This document shows, piece by piece, positions 43,576-52,488 of a stretch of 64,000 nt of DNA. The stretch spans positions 117,229 through 181,228 of the forward strand of contig JAVBMN010000026.1 of NCBI GenBank assembly GCA_031552405.1. The letters run 5' to 3'. A model generated the notes under the pieces. The model ran no database searches. It was not told where the DNA came from and saw only the letters and a list, made by a program, of their open reading frames with translations. Source of the DNA: UBA1794 sp031552405. GTDB taxonomy: Bacteria; Bacteroidota; Bacteroidia; Bacteroidales; Bacteroidaceae. Each line of letters begins with the position of its first letter. The stretch's first letter is position 1. Position numbers and translations under genes: made by a program.

Positions 43576-43647
43576 GTAGGGGCGGAATTAATACGCCCGG
43601 TATAGAGTAATAATAGTATTCGGCGGGCGGATTCAATCCGCCCCTAC
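43576..43647. repeat. REP-like inverted repeat, 72 bases (copy 2)
   Basis: Starts GTAGGGGCGGAATTAATACG and ends GGATTCAATCCGCCCCTAC; same ends and length as copy 1 at 6051-6121, with an A/T-rich middle of different sequence. It occupies the ispG-purE gap. Confidence 0.8.
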
Positions 43648-43652
43648 TTATA

Positions 43653-44159
43653 TCAGTTCGTTTTATACTTAAACTTGATCGCAGCCAGGTCACTGTTGGC
43701 CTGTTCGATTTTCTTTTTGAGGCCTTCTTTATAGGCAGACAGTTTGGCATCGATGGCAGCATCGCTCAGCGCCAACATCTGTACGGCCAGAATAGCGGCA
43801 TTCAGGGCGCCATCCACAGCCACTGTAGCTACGGGTATACCCGGAGGCATCTGTACGATAGCCATCAAGGCATCCATCCCGTCGAAGGAAGATTTGATGG
43901 GCACACCAATCACCGGCAGAGTGGTATTGGCAGCTATCACACCCGGCAGCGCAGCAGCCATTCCGGCGGCAGCGATGATGACACGGATTCCACGCTCTCT
44001 GGCACCACAGGCAAAGCTTTCCACCGCCTCGGGGGTACGGTGCGCCGAGAGCGCATTGATCTCAAACGGAATCTCCATTTCGTCCAACAACACAGCAGCC
44101 TTCTCCATCACTTTCAGATCGGAAGTACTGCCCATGATTATGCTTACAACAGGTTTCAT
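43653..44159 (-). CDS. purE: N5-carboxyaminoimidazole ribonucleotide mutase
   Basis: 168 residues. Class I PurE, purine synthesis step from N5-CAIR to CAIR. The substrate loop 'SIIMGSTSDLKVMEKAA', 'ALSAHRTPEAVESFA' with the catalytic His, 'IIAAAGMAAALPGVIA' and 'VPIKSSFDGMDALMAIVQMP' are complete. The ~10-residue polar, Lys-rich C-terminal tail is ordinary. In the minus-strand run ending with ispG, separated from it by a REP-like repeat. Confidence 0.97.
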   Translation of the reverse strand: MKPVVSIIMGSTSDLKVMEKAAVLLDEMEIPFEINALSAHRTPEAVESFACGARERGIRVIIAAAGMAAALPGVIAANTTLPVIGVPIKSSFDGMDALMAIVQMPPGIPVATVAVDGALNAAILAVQMLALSDAAIDAKLSAYKEGLKKKIEQANSDLAAIKFKYKTN

Positions 44160-44189
44160 ATAGATAATGTAATTAGTATGTATATTCTT

Positions 44190-44825
44190 TTACCAATAGA
44201 ACCGGACACCTATTCCCACAAAGATGGAAACAAACCCGATCAGGAATCCCCATAACACCTCCAGCAAAGTGTGATGCTTCAGGATAATGCGCGCAGAGCC
44301 TAATGCTCCCGACACAAGTATGAAGAAACACAACCAGAACAACGGGTTGTAGTTAAACAGGAAACTGAAGATAACCACTCCCCCTACTACACCCCCCATG
44401 GCCACCATGTGCTCGGAGATCTTCCAGCGAAAGTTGGCCAGGATACCTATTGCCATAGCAATCAGCGATCCCATAATAATGCCGCTCATATAGCGGGGCA
44501 GGCTCAGGCCATTCATCAGCAGCAGGCACGCCGCATAACAAAATATCGTGATAAGGAAGGGCATATACCGCTTCTTACGGTCGCGGAAGGCGCGAATGCC
44601 CCACCCGTTCACCCTACGAAAAAGGTAAATACCCAATGTAGGAAGCAGTATGGTAAACGATAAGACAATGGACAATACGAAAAGACGGTAGTTGAACGGC
44701 AGCATGGCCAGATACGTCAGGAAAAAGAGTACCGTAAAGGCCAGAAAAGGCGCAATAAATGGATTGAAAACCGCTGATAGTATTTTCATTCCTGAGTACA
44801 ATCGTCTGTCAAGCATTAACTTCAT
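44190..44825 (-). CDS. PAP2-like integral membrane protein
   Basis: 211 residues from ATG 44825, 5 bases after the rpoN stop. Six likely membrane helices ('FIAPFLAFTVLFFLTYLAML', 'YRLFVLSIVLSFTILLPTLG', 'LITIFCYAACLLLMNGL' and others). The end segment 'ARIILKHHTLLEVLWGFLIG' resembles the third PAP2 motif (R-x5-H-x3-D), with Glu where Asp is expected, and 'KISEHMVAMGGVVG' could be the second motif. The first motif (KxxxxxxRP) is not clear, so lipid phosphatase activity is uncertain. Candidate roles: undecaprenyl or phosphatidyl phosphate phosphatase. Confidence 0.7.
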   Translation of the reverse strand: MKLMLDRRLYSGMKILSAVFNPFIAPFLAFTVLFFLTYLAMLPFNYRLFVLSIVLSFTILLPTLGIYLFRRVNGWGIRAFRDRKKRYMPFLITIFCYAACLLLMNGLSLPRYMSGIIMGSLIAMAIGILANFRWKISEHMVAMGGVVGGVVIFSFLFNYNPLFWLCFFILVSGALGSARIILKHHTLLEVLWGFLIGFVSIFVGIGVRFYW

Positions 44826-44830
44826 GGGTG

Positions 44831-46309
44831 TTATTTTCTTAGTCGCGCTACGGGAATATTCAACTGCATCCTGTACTTCGCCACTGTGCGACGAGCAATG
44901 GGGTACCCTTGCTCTTTCAGGATAGTGCACAGCTCTTCGTCGGTCAGCGGATTCTTTTTATCTTCGTGATCGATCTTTTCTTTCAATATCCGGCGGATCT
45001 CCCGTGAGGACATCTCTTCACCGCTTTGCAGGGTGAAACCGTCTACAAAGAAATGCTTCAGGGAGAATACTCCGTAATCCGTTTGCACCCACTTGCTGTT
45101 GCTCACACGTGAGATAGTGGATATGTCCAGCCCCGTACGATCGGCTACATCCTTCAGGATCATGGGCCTCAGCTGCGTTTCATCGCCCTCTTCAAAGAAG
45201 GGACGCTGAATATCAATAATGGCCTGCATGGTAGTAAGGAGGGTATGCTGGCGCTGTTTCACCGCATCAATGAAGCCTTGTGCGGCATCCATCTTCTGTT
45301 TGAGAAAGAGAAAGGCGGCTTTGGAGTCTTTCGACTGGTTCTTCCGGTTCTTGGAGTGCTCCTCAGCCATCTCAGCAAAATCGCGGCTAAGGCGCAACTG
45401 GGGTATATTATAGTCGTTCAGACTAAGCTGCAGGGTACCGTCATCCAGAGTTTCCACGATAAAATCGGGCACGATGACCTGTGACGATTTGCCTATTGTC
45501 TCGCCCAGTGAGCTACCCGGACGCGGATTCAAACGGGTAATCTCATCAATCACTTCCTCAAAGCGATCTTCATCCAGCGACAAGCGTTGCTTGATCCGAT
45601 CCCATTTCTTATGGGTAAAGTCCTCATAATAGCGGGTCAGAATCTCCTCTTCTACACGGCGGTTCTCCGAACGGGGGTGGTGACGTAACTGAATCAACAG
45701 GCATTCCTGCAGGGAACGCGCGCCCAGACCGGGTGGGTCAAAGTCCTGAATCACCAGCAAGGCCTCTTCCAGCTCTTTCTCCTGAGTCTCAATGCTCATA
45801 TAGATGGCCAGTTCATCCGCCACTTCCTCCAGCGATTTACGCAACAAGCCGTCATCGTCAAGAGAACCAATGAGGTACTCCGCCAGTTGCACCTGGCGCT
45901 CAGTAAGATTGCGCTCACGCAACTGTTCTTTCAGTTTCTCATAAAAGGATACAGACTCCGAGAAAGGAATTTCTTCCGCTTTCTGATCGCGGGAGCGATT
46001 TTGTTGCTGCAGCTTATAATCGGGTATATCGTCCTCCGTCAGATAATCGCCCAATGAAAAGTCTTCATTGGTCCCTGAATCATACGCCTCGTCCAGCGGT
46101 CCTTCCCCTTCTTCCGAGGCCGACTCACTCTCATGCTCCTCGGGCGAGACAGCTTCCAGCACCGGATTATCCTGTAATTCGGCACGTACTCTTTCTTCCA
46201 GTTCCAGGGAAGGAAGTTCCAGAAGTTTCACCACCAGTATCTGTTGTGGCGAGAGTGTCTGTATCTGTTGCTGGGCTTGGGTTTGCCCGAGGCGGTTGGT
46301 TTGACTCAT
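44831..46309 (-). CDS. rpoN: RNA polymerase sigma-54 factor
   Basis: 492 residues. Region I is the Gln-rich N-terminus ('QTQAQQQIQTLSPQQILVVK') that binds activators. An acidic region II follows, then the core-binding part ('EYLIGSLDDDGLLRKSLEEV') and the DNA-binding domain with helix-turn-helix and the diagnostic RpoN box 'ARRTVAKYR' ('YPIARRTVAKYRMQLNIP'). It directs transcription from -24/-12 promoters. The PAP2-like gene follows after 5 bases. The glycyl radical activase gene lies 47 bases upstream on the same strand. Confidence 0.97.
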   Translation of the reverse strand: MSQTNRLGQTQAQQQIQTLSPQQILVVKLLELPSLELEERVRAELQDNPVLEAVSPEEHESESASEEGEGPLDEAYDSGTNEDFSLGDYLTEDDIPDYKLQQQNRSRDQKAEEIPFSESVSFYEKLKEQLRERNLTERQVQLAEYLIGSLDDDGLLRKSLEEVADELAIYMSIETQEKELEEALLVIQDFDPPGLGARSLQECLLIQLRHHPRSENRRVEEEILTRYYEDFTHKKWDRIKQRLSLDEDRFEEVIDEITRLNPRPGSSLGETIGKSSQVIVPDFIVETLDDGTLQLSLNDYNIPQLRLSRDFAEMAEEHSKNRKNQSKDSKAAFLFLKQKMDAAQGFIDAVKQRQHTLLTTMQAIIDIQRPFFEEGDETQLRPMILKDVADRTGLDISTISRVSNSKWVQTDYGVFSLKHFFVDGFTLQSGEEMSSREIRRILKEKIDHEDKKNPLTDEELCTILKEQGYPIARRTVAKYRMQLNIPVARLRK

Positions 46310-46356
46310 CTACTATTCGTTCCTATTTATGTATCCAGGAGGAGGTGCCGTATCGG

Positions 46357-47268
46357 TCAGCCTCCCCAGACTACAGTCATATCATAATCCGTAAAGATTT
46401 CTACGGCACGTTGTTTTTCTTCTTCCGTAGGAGGCAGCATTCGCACCTCCTCCGGGTTGTACTTAGTGCCCAATCTTTCGTGCTTTCCTTTTCCTATATC
46501 ATGATAGGGAAGCAGGTTTATTTTCTTTTCTTTCCAAGGCAGAGAGGTCAGGAATACTGCCGTCCGCACCAAGTTTTCCACATCTGTATTTACGCCACCA
46601 ATAAGCGGAATGCGGATCCAGAAGCTGCATCCCATCTCTGCAATCATGCGGATGTTTTGCAGAATCAGATCGTTGCTCACACCGCAAAGCTGCTTGTGCA
46701 TCTGCGAGTCCATGATCTTCAGGTCTACCAGAAACAACTCACACTCTGCAGCCACTTCCTTCACCAGTTCCGGTTTGGCATATAGCGTAGTATCCACAGC
46801 GCGGTGAATAGCCAGATGACCACAACGGCGGAGCATCTCCAGCAGGAATGCCGGCTGCATCAACGGCTCACCCCCACTGAAGGTTACCCCTCCCGAAGAA
46901 TGATCCATTACGGCCGTTTCCTTTTCAATCTCTGCCATCAATGCATCGGCAGTATACGCCACGCCCGACATTTCAAGGGCCAGAGAAGGACACGCCTCCA
47001 CACACCTGCCCGACAAGTTGCAACGCGACTCATCACATCGCACCCCTTGTCCGGTAAGGCTTATCGCCTGCCCCGGGCAAGCCTCCACACAACTGCCGCA
47101 ACGAATGCACTTCTTCAGTGCATACATCTTCTCCGGCCGGGGGGAGATGCCCTCCGGGTTGTGACACCATACACATGACAGGGGGCAACCCTTCATAAAC
47201 AGGGTTATGCGGATGCCCGGCCCGTCATTGATGGCATATCGCTTGATATCAAACAACAAATTCTTCAT
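46357..47268 (-). CDS. Glycyl radical enzyme activating protein (radical SAM)
   Basis: 303 residues. Radical SAM CxxxCxxC in 'FMKGCPLSCVWCHNPEG' near residue 28. A ferredoxin-like insert carries two 4Fe-4S clusters ('CIRCGSCVEACPGQ', 'GRCVEACPSLAL'), which separates this group from classical PflA. 'VTFSGGEPLMQPAFLLEML' is the GGE motif that binds SAM. It removes a hydrogen from the glycine of the glycyl radical enzyme encoded 12 bases upstream, activating it under anaerobic conditions. The symbol hypA/hypX is not assigned because the substrate of the partner is inferred. Confidence 0.92.
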   Translation of the reverse strand: MKNLLFDIKRYAINDGPGIRITLFMKGCPLSCVWCHNPEGISPRPEKMYALKKCIRCGSCVEACPGQAISLTGQGVRCDESRCNLSGRCVEACPSLALEMSGVAYTADALMAEIEKETAVMDHSSGGVTFSGGEPLMQPAFLLEMLRRCGHLAIHRAVDTTLYAKPELVKEVAAECELFLVDLKIMDSQMHKQLCGVSNDLILQNIRMIAEMGCSFWIRIPLIGGVNTDVENLVRTAVFLTSLPWKEKKINLLPYHDIGKGKHERLGTKYNPEEVRMLPPTEEEKQRAVEIFTDYDMTVVWGG

Positions 47269-47280
47269 GGCAACGCCTCC

Positions 47281-49716
47281 TTAGAAGGTTTCGTTCTCCG
47301 TGCGAGCGATGATGTCACTCTGCAAATCGTTGTTCATATCGTTAAAATAATCACTGTATCCTGCTACACGTACCAGCAGGTCACGGTACTCTTCGGGGCA
47401 CCTTTGCGCTTCATGAAGGGTTTCCGTATCCACCACATTAAACTGTACATGGTGACCTCCCAAGGCAAAATAGGAACGGATCAGTGAAGAAAGTTTCGTA
47501 ATATCTTCCTCGCGTTTCAGCAAAGCAGGCATAAAACGGAGGTTGAGCAGCGTGCCGCCGCTCTTGGCCTGATCCAGCTTACCCATCGACTTAATCACTG
47601 CCGAAGGGCCGTGGGTATCTGCTCCCTGCGCCGGCGAGGTGCCGTCGCTCAACGGGCGACCGGCCAGACGTCCGTTAGGGGTAGCTCCCGTCACTTTTCC
47701 GAAGTATACATGACAGGTAGTGGAGAGCATATTCATGTGGAAACACTCCCCCTTGGTATTGGGAATGCCTTCGATGGCATTGTACAAATCATCGTACATA
47801 CGCACAGCTATCTCATCGGCAAAGGAATTATCATTACCAAAGAAGGGTGTACGGTTTATGATAAACTGGCGCAGTTTTTCCTCGCCCTCAAAATTGGCAG
47901 AAAGGGCGGAAAGAAGCTGTTCCATACCGATAGTCTGCTCGCCGAACACATGTTTTTTGAATACAGACAAGCAATCGGTCACCGTACCCAGTCCGGTGCA
48001 CTGAATATAGGTGGTATTATAGCGGGGGCCTGCATTGTAATAATCTCGTCCTTTGGCGATGCAATCATCGATGTAAAGCGACAGGAACGTAGCAGGTGCA
48101 TACTTGGCAAACATGCGGTCGATGTAATTACTTACACGCGCCTTTTGCTCCACGATGTAACGAATTTGCTTCAAGAGGGCTTCATACAGGTCTTCGTACG
48201 ACTGGAAGTCACGCGGATTTCCGGTCTGCAGCCCTATGGTAAGTCCGGTTTGCGGATCTACTCCATTGTTCAGGGTTACTTCCAGTATCTTTACCACGTT
48301 GAGGTATCCGGTCAGCACATAGGCTTCCTTCCCGAATGCACCCACTTCAATACAGCCGCTGCATCCTCCCTCACGGGCATCCTGCAGGGTCTTTCCCTGA
48401 CGCATCAGTTCCTGAACGTACACATCCGGATTAAACACCGAGGGGTATCCATGCCCTTGACGGATCACGTTACACCCTGCTTTCAGGAAGCGTTCCGGGG
48501 TACGGGAGCTTATGTGTATAGAGCTGCCGGGCTGCAGCAGATGAAGTTCTTCGATGACTTCGAGGAAGATATACGACATTTCGCTTACTCCGTCACTGCC
48601 GTCGGACTTTACACCACCTATATTAATATTGGTAAAGTCATTGTAAGTACCACTTTCCTTGGCGGTAATGCCGACTTTGGGAGGGGCGGTGTGATTGTTC
48701 ACCTTGATCCAGAAGCAGGAGAGCAGTTCTTTGGCTTCTTCACGGGTAAGGGTGCCTTCGCGCAGTTCTTTTTCGTAGAAAGGAGTCAGGTGCTGGTCGA
48801 AATGACCGGGGTTCATGGCATCCCATCCATTGAGTTCGGTAATGGTACCCAGGTGCACGAACCAGTATGCCTGGATGGCTTCCTGATACGTACGGGGAGC
48901 ATGGGCAGGTACGCGGCGGCACACTTCGGCTATCTTCAGAAGCTCAGCACGGCGCACAGGATTTTGTTCTGTGAGAGCCATCTGTTCAGCCAGGTCGGCA
49001 TGACGCTCGGCAAAGAGGATGGCGGCATCGCAACTGATGGACATACCTCTCAGTTCCTCCTGCTTATCGGTGGCTTCGGGATCATTGATAAAGTCGAGAC
49101 TGTCAAGGTGCTCCTGAATCTGTTTTTTCAGGTCGAGCAACCCGTAGCGGTACAGCTTCCCATCCATTGAAGTATGCCCCGGGGCGCGTTGTTCCATAAA
49201 CTCGGTAAAGAGTCCGGCCTCGTAAGCCGTTTTCCATTCCTCCGGCACATGACTGAAGATGCGCTCGCGCTGGGTGCGGCCTTTCCAGTAAGGGATGACC
49301 TCACGATCGTAGGTATCTATGTCTTCCTGGCTGATGAGGTAGCGTTGAAGCTCGCGGGTGTTGAGCACCTGCAGGTCTTCCACGCTGTGGCAGGTCAGCT
49401 CCGGGAAGGTAGGTACTGCCTTGGGCTTCGGGCCCCGTTCACCCACAATGAGTTCATCGGGGCCTATATAAATGGTTTTCTTCTTACAGATCTCGTAAAA
49501 GTTCATGGCCCGCAATACGGGAATCGGATACTTTCCCTCATTCTCTTTGTAGAATTCGGTTTCTATCAACGCACGTTCAATGGAAAGTGAGGGCTGGGTT
49601 TCGTAAGAAAGAGTGCGCAAACGCTTGATACGTTCGTTCATGCCTCCCTCGTTTGACACGGAGGTCAAGGAGAGATCTGTTGAGCCTGTTAAGGTCTCGT
49701 TTGTACTTGTTGTCAT
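47281..49716 (-). CDS. Glycyl radical enzyme, probable trans-4-hydroxy-L-proline dehydratase (HypD-like)
   Basis: 811 residues, PFL-like fold. The active-site Cys lies in 'EGGCSGCIEVGAFGKEAYVL' (near residue 455) with a Glu two residues on, as in the dehydratases and unlike the Cys-Cys pair of pyruvate formate-lyase. The glycyl radical loop is 'LLVRVAGYSDYFNDMNN' (near residue 785). The 'GCSGCIE' block is what I recall for HypD, which removes water from trans-4-hydroxyproline; propanediol or glycerol dehydratases and CutC differ there. No proC gene is adjacent, so the assignment is provisional. The first ~25 residues are Ser/Thr-rich; Met at 49641 is an alternative start. The activase follows 12 bases downstream. 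Confidence 0.82.
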   Translation of the reverse strand: MTTSTNETLTGSTDLSLTSVSNEGGMNERIKRLRTLSYETQPSLSIERALIETEFYKENEGKYPIPVLRAMNFYEICKKKTIYIGPDELIVGERGPKPKAVPTFPELTCHSVEDLQVLNTRELQRYLISQEDIDTYDREVIPYWKGRTQRERIFSHVPEEWKTAYEAGLFTEFMEQRAPGHTSMDGKLYRYGLLDLKKQIQEHLDSLDFINDPEATDKQEELRGMSISCDAAILFAERHADLAEQMALTEQNPVRRAELLKIAEVCRRVPAHAPRTYQEAIQAYWFVHLGTITELNGWDAMNPGHFDQHLTPFYEKELREGTLTREEAKELLSCFWIKVNNHTAPPKVGITAKESGTYNDFTNINIGGVKSDGSDGVSEMSYIFLEVIEELHLLQPGSSIHISSRTPERFLKAGCNVIRQGHGYPSVFNPDVYVQELMRQGKTLQDAREGGCSGCIEVGAFGKEAYVLTGYLNVVKILEVTLNNGVDPQTGLTIGLQTGNPRDFQSYEDLYEALLKQIRYIVEQKARVSNYIDRMFAKYAPATFLSLYIDDCIAKGRDYYNAGPRYNTTYIQCTGLGTVTDCLSVFKKHVFGEQTIGMEQLLSALSANFEGEEKLRQFIINRTPFFGNDNSFADEIAVRMYDDLYNAIEGIPNTKGECFHMNMLSTTCHVYFGKVTGATPNGRLAGRPLSDGTSPAQGADTHGPSAVIKSMGKLDQAKSGGTLLNLRFMPALLKREEDITKLSSLIRSYFALGGHHVQFNVVDTETLHEAQRCPEEYRDLLVRVAGYSDYFNDMNNDLQSDIIARTENETF

Positions 49717-49896
49717 AACTGTAATGTTCTGTTTATAAGCTAAAAGCTAATTAATGAATAAGATAAAACCAATCCAAGGAAGCACGCTTGGGCACTTCTT
49801 CCGGACAGTCCTCATTCAATTATAGAACATCAGACAGTTGTAAAGCTTCCTATAACCTTTATGGTACATATTTTACAATCCTCCTATAAAGTACTG

Positions 49897-49927
49897 CAAA
49901 CTTACAAACAGCTTTCTATTCCGGCAA
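49897..49927 (-). promoter_or_regulatory. Bacteroidota-type promoter of the glycyl radical operon
   Basis: Minus-strand TTG (49925-49927), 20 bases, TAAGTTTG (49897-49904). Transcription would begin near 49890, leaving an untranslated leader of about 170 bases before ATG 49716. No known riboswitch class is recognisable in it. Confidence 0.7.
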
Positions 49928-50150
49928 GCTTTTTTGCAGAAAGTTTTCGGTAAAAACACACTTGCAAGAAAAGCGTTTTTTAATGCAGTCAGATATTATT
50001 ACAAACACACTTCTATATCAGAAAACAAACATCCCCCTCCAATGGTTTTTCTATTTTGCATTTATTACACCTTACTTTGGCTGAATGAAAACACAAGAAA
50101 GACTCCCCCCGGCCCCCCAAATCCAGTTCCCAGATCTTCACACACAAACT

Positions 50151-50271
50151 GGTTCCACCTTCCACTTTTCCCGGAATATCCCTCCACAAAAACCGTGAGT
50201 GGAACGTGCAAAAAAAACAACGTTCCACCTCCAAACCCTTTGCAGCAAAACGTTTCAGAGAACAGTGGAAC
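50151..50271. repeat. Inverted GTTCCAC/GTGGAAC motifs, loosely 22-base phased
   Basis: Motif centres at about 50155, 50202, 50225 and 50268, that is 47, 23 and 43 bases apart, close to multiples of 22. AGTGGAACGT (50198-50207) and ACGTTCCACCT (50220-50230) form a 10-pair hairpin with an A-rich loop of 12. Weaker than the other arrays. Confidence 0.55.
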
Positions 50272-50376
50272 GTGGAAGCAAAATGCATATTTTGATATCC
50301 TTACACCGAGAATCAAGCTTTTCAAAGCAGAATTTCATCCTCCACTTCCTCTTATTCATCCACGAAGCCGACTAAA

Positions 50377-50523
50377 ATTCGTGCGAATCAGTCAGAAACC
50401 CCGTGGGCACGAGTTAGAAACTGATGCCCACCAACTTCTCAACTCGTGGGCACCAGTTTCACCAGACACAGGCTTGAGTTTAAAAAAGACAGGCCTGAGT
50501 TTACGCAAACTCAGGTCTGAAAT
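50377..50523. repeat. Palindrome array with two core motifs, 21-23-base period
   Basis: Cores in order: TTCGTGCGAA (centre 50382.5), GTGGGCAC (50406.5), ATGCCCAC (50427.5), GTGGGCAC (50449.5), CAGGCTTG (50472.5), CAGGCCTG (50493.5), CAGGTCTG (50515.5). Spacings 24, 21, 22, 23, 21, 22. The same two cores (GTGSSCAC and CAGGCCTG) occur in the array at 63537-63726. Confidence 0.85.
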
Positions 50524-50589
50524 TATCCAACAGCAGCGCTGTGGTGACTTCCTTATTTACACCTTTTACAAAATGCGATCTACATTCTC

Positions 50590-52269
50590 TTAATATCTAA
50601 AGCTGCTACCCCCAAGGAACTCACGCATCAGAGAAGTGGGGGGTATGTCCTTATCTAAAATAGGTGAGAAGTACCGTAGGAAATGAAGCAGTCGGCTGGC
50701 TTCCGAGAATTCAGACGCATTTTCGGGTACCGTCATCAGGATAGGTTCTGCGAAACGACGCAAGACGGCAAACTCAAACAGCAGTGCGGAGTTAAACATC
50801 GTATCTGCATTTTCCTGATAGGGGAAGATCCATTTATCTTCGCCGGCACGCACCCCCGGCCAACGCGCTATGGTATCCATTGCAGAGCATCCACGGTAAT
50901 TGAAATCACGGATGATGCGCCGCAACAAGCGGGTATCGGTAGTAGGGATCCAGTTGTGATCGTCTAACGACATGGTGGTAAGAGCAGATACATAAACCCT
51001 GTATTTTTGTTCTTCCGGAATCAACTTCGTCAATTCGGGATTCAGGGCATGGATTCCCTCCAGCACCAACACCATTTTGTCATTCATCCGTAATGCCTTC
51101 CCGTTATACTCTCGCTTACCTGTCATGAAGTTATAGGTAGGAAGTGTTACCTTCTCTCCCTGCAACAGACTATGAAGATGAGTATTAAAGAGTTCCAGGT
51201 CCAGGGCGTAAAGAGATTCATAATCGAACTCTCCATTCTCATCCTTGGGTGTCCGATCCCTCTCCACAAAATAATCATCCAATGAAATAGCATAGGGACG
51301 TAGGCCGTTGGCCATCAACTGCACCGACAAGCGCTTGCTAAACGTAGTCTTCCCCGAAGAAGAAGGACCTGAGATCAACACCATGCGCAAAGGTATTTTC
51401 TTCTGAATACGATCGTGGATACACTCTGCGATCTTTACAATTCGCTTTTCCTGTAAGGCTTCCGCCACATTAATAAGATCAGATGCGTAGCCTTTTTTAC
51501 AGAGGCCGTTCAAATCGCCTACATTGCTCAGACTCATAATGTTTTGCCAGGAGAGATACTCTCCAAAGGCTTCAAACATCTTTTCCTGCTTCACCATCTC
51601 ACCCAATTCAAAAGGGTTCTTCGCATTGGGTATACGCAACAAAATGCCATCATAGTACTTTACAAGATCAAAAAGTGCCAGATGCCCTGTACTCGGTAGC
51701 AGGGGGCCATAAAAATAGTCCGCATACTCACCTAATTTATAGTAAGTAGCATACAGCAGTCCGCTCGAATCCAAAAGATCCACCTTGTCCTGCATGCCCT
51801 GTTTCCTGAAGATCTCCATCGCCTCTGTAGTATACCCATGAATCCAGCGGATAGGCATATTGGCAGCTATCATCTCCGACATATGCTTCTTAATAGCGAC
51901 TATATCCTTTTGTTCTACAGGCCGTCCTATCTCCAGTTTACAAAAGTAGCCTTTTGAGATGGGGTGCTCCAGCAACATTTTTGCTTTCGGAAACAACTCG
52001 CTCACCGCCTTGCAAAGCACAAAGCAGATGGTACGTACATAGGTACGCATACCCGAGGGATCCGTGACATCCAGAAACTCAATATCTTTATTGGTATATA
52101 CTCTATAAGAAAGCCCTTCCGAGCGGTTATTAACCCTGGCGCTCACCGCCGGATAAGGTAACTGAAAGCCAAAGCCTTCATAAATCTCACCTACCGTGCT
52201 TCCTACTGCAAACTCTTTGATCTCTTTATTATTTTTACAACAAATCCGTACGTTCTGTTTTGTAATCAT
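50590..52269 (-). CDS. TGS-domain nucleoside (uridine-like) kinase
   Basis: 559 residues. N-terminal TGS-like and threonyl-tRNA-synthetase second-domain-like parts (residues ~1-230; 'FAVGSTVGEIYEGFGFQLPY', 'EHPISKGYFCKLEIGRPVEQ') are fused to a phosphoribulokinase/uridine kinase domain with P-loop 'VLISGPSSSGKTTFSKRLS' (near residue 292), 'YAISLDDYFVERDRTPKDE' and 'LVLEGIHALNPELT'. Proteins of this layout are widespread in Firmicutes and Bacteroidota and annotated as nucleoside kinases; the substrate is not fixed. The N-terminal part may be a nucleic-acid or editing-domain relic. Stands alone in a minus-strand position. Confidence 0.9.
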   Translation of the reverse strand: MITKQNVRICCKNNKEIKEFAVGSTVGEIYEGFGFQLPYPAVSARVNNRSEGLSYRVYTNKDIEFLDVTDPSGMRTYVRTICFVLCKAVSELFPKAKMLLEHPISKGYFCKLEIGRPVEQKDIVAIKKHMSEMIAANMPIRWIHGYTTEAMEIFRKQGMQDKVDLLDSSGLLYATYYKLGEYADYFYGPLLPSTGHLALFDLVKYYDGILLRIPNAKNPFELGEMVKQEKMFEAFGEYLSWQNIMSLSNVGDLNGLCKKGYASDLINVAEALQEKRIVKIAECIHDRIQKKIPLRMVLISGPSSSGKTTFSKRLSVQLMANGLRPYAISLDDYFVERDRTPKDENGEFDYESLYALDLELFNTHLHSLLQGEKVTLPTYNFMTGKREYNGKALRMNDKMVLVLEGIHALNPELTKLIPEEQKYRVYVSALTTMSLDDHNWIPTTDTRLLRRIIRDFNYRGCSAMDTIARWPGVRAGEDKWIFPYQENADTMFNSALLFEFAVLRRFAEPILMTVPENASEFSEASRLLHFLRYFSPILDKDIPPTSLMREFLGGSSFRY

Positions 52270-52450
52270 AGCTTTCTCTTTCTTTGAATAATTCCGTTAA
52301 ATAGATAGAACTCCCCGAATGTACGAAGAATAACCATTCTTATGAACGTACCGAAACTCTATTTATATTTTTTTAGCTCATAGCCCCACAACACGCGCCG
52401 ACATCGCGCACTTTTTCCACTGAAAACGAGCAGGATTAAAATAAAACGAC

Positions 52451-52458
52451 TATTTTTG
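52451..52458 (+). promoter_or_regulatory. -7 element of the FKBP pair
   Basis: TATTTTTG, 30 bases before ATG 52489. No TTG at 20 bases. Confidence 0.4.
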
Positions 52459-52488
52459 CACGTTCATTTAAATACGATCATATAAGAT

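Larger units (their letters stand above)
49928..50589. other. Non-coding region with two palindrome arrays
   Basis: 662 bases between the glycyl radical promoter and the end of the nucleoside kinase gene. Open frames across it on both strands are Pro- or Phe-rich without domains and are taken as chance. It contains a set of GTGGAAC/GTTCCAC inverted motifs (50151-50271) and a six- to seven-unit 22-base palindrome array (50377-50523). Base composition is unlike coding DNA, with long A- and C-runs. Confidence 0.7.

Noticed and set aside
47611..49170. 519-residue plus-strand frame opposite the glycyl radical enzyme
   Set aside because: Antisense shadow of a gene with clear active-site motifs; the translation shows no domain.
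49717..49896. Sigma-54 promoter or known riboswitch in the glycyl radical leader
   Set aside because: No TGGCAC-N5-TTGCA on the relevant strand and no conserved riboswitch core recognised, although rpoN is close by.
50013..50325. Minus-strand frames of 86-91 residues in the same gap
   Set aside because: Phe/Cys/Gly-rich translations of A- and C-runs, no start context, no relation to any family.
49934..50593. 219-residue plus-strand open frame between the glycyl radical operon and the nucleoside kinase
   Set aside because: It runs through both palindrome arrays, has no domain, is Pro- and Lys-rich by virtue of the repeats, and overlaps the kinase stop. Taken as a chance frame.
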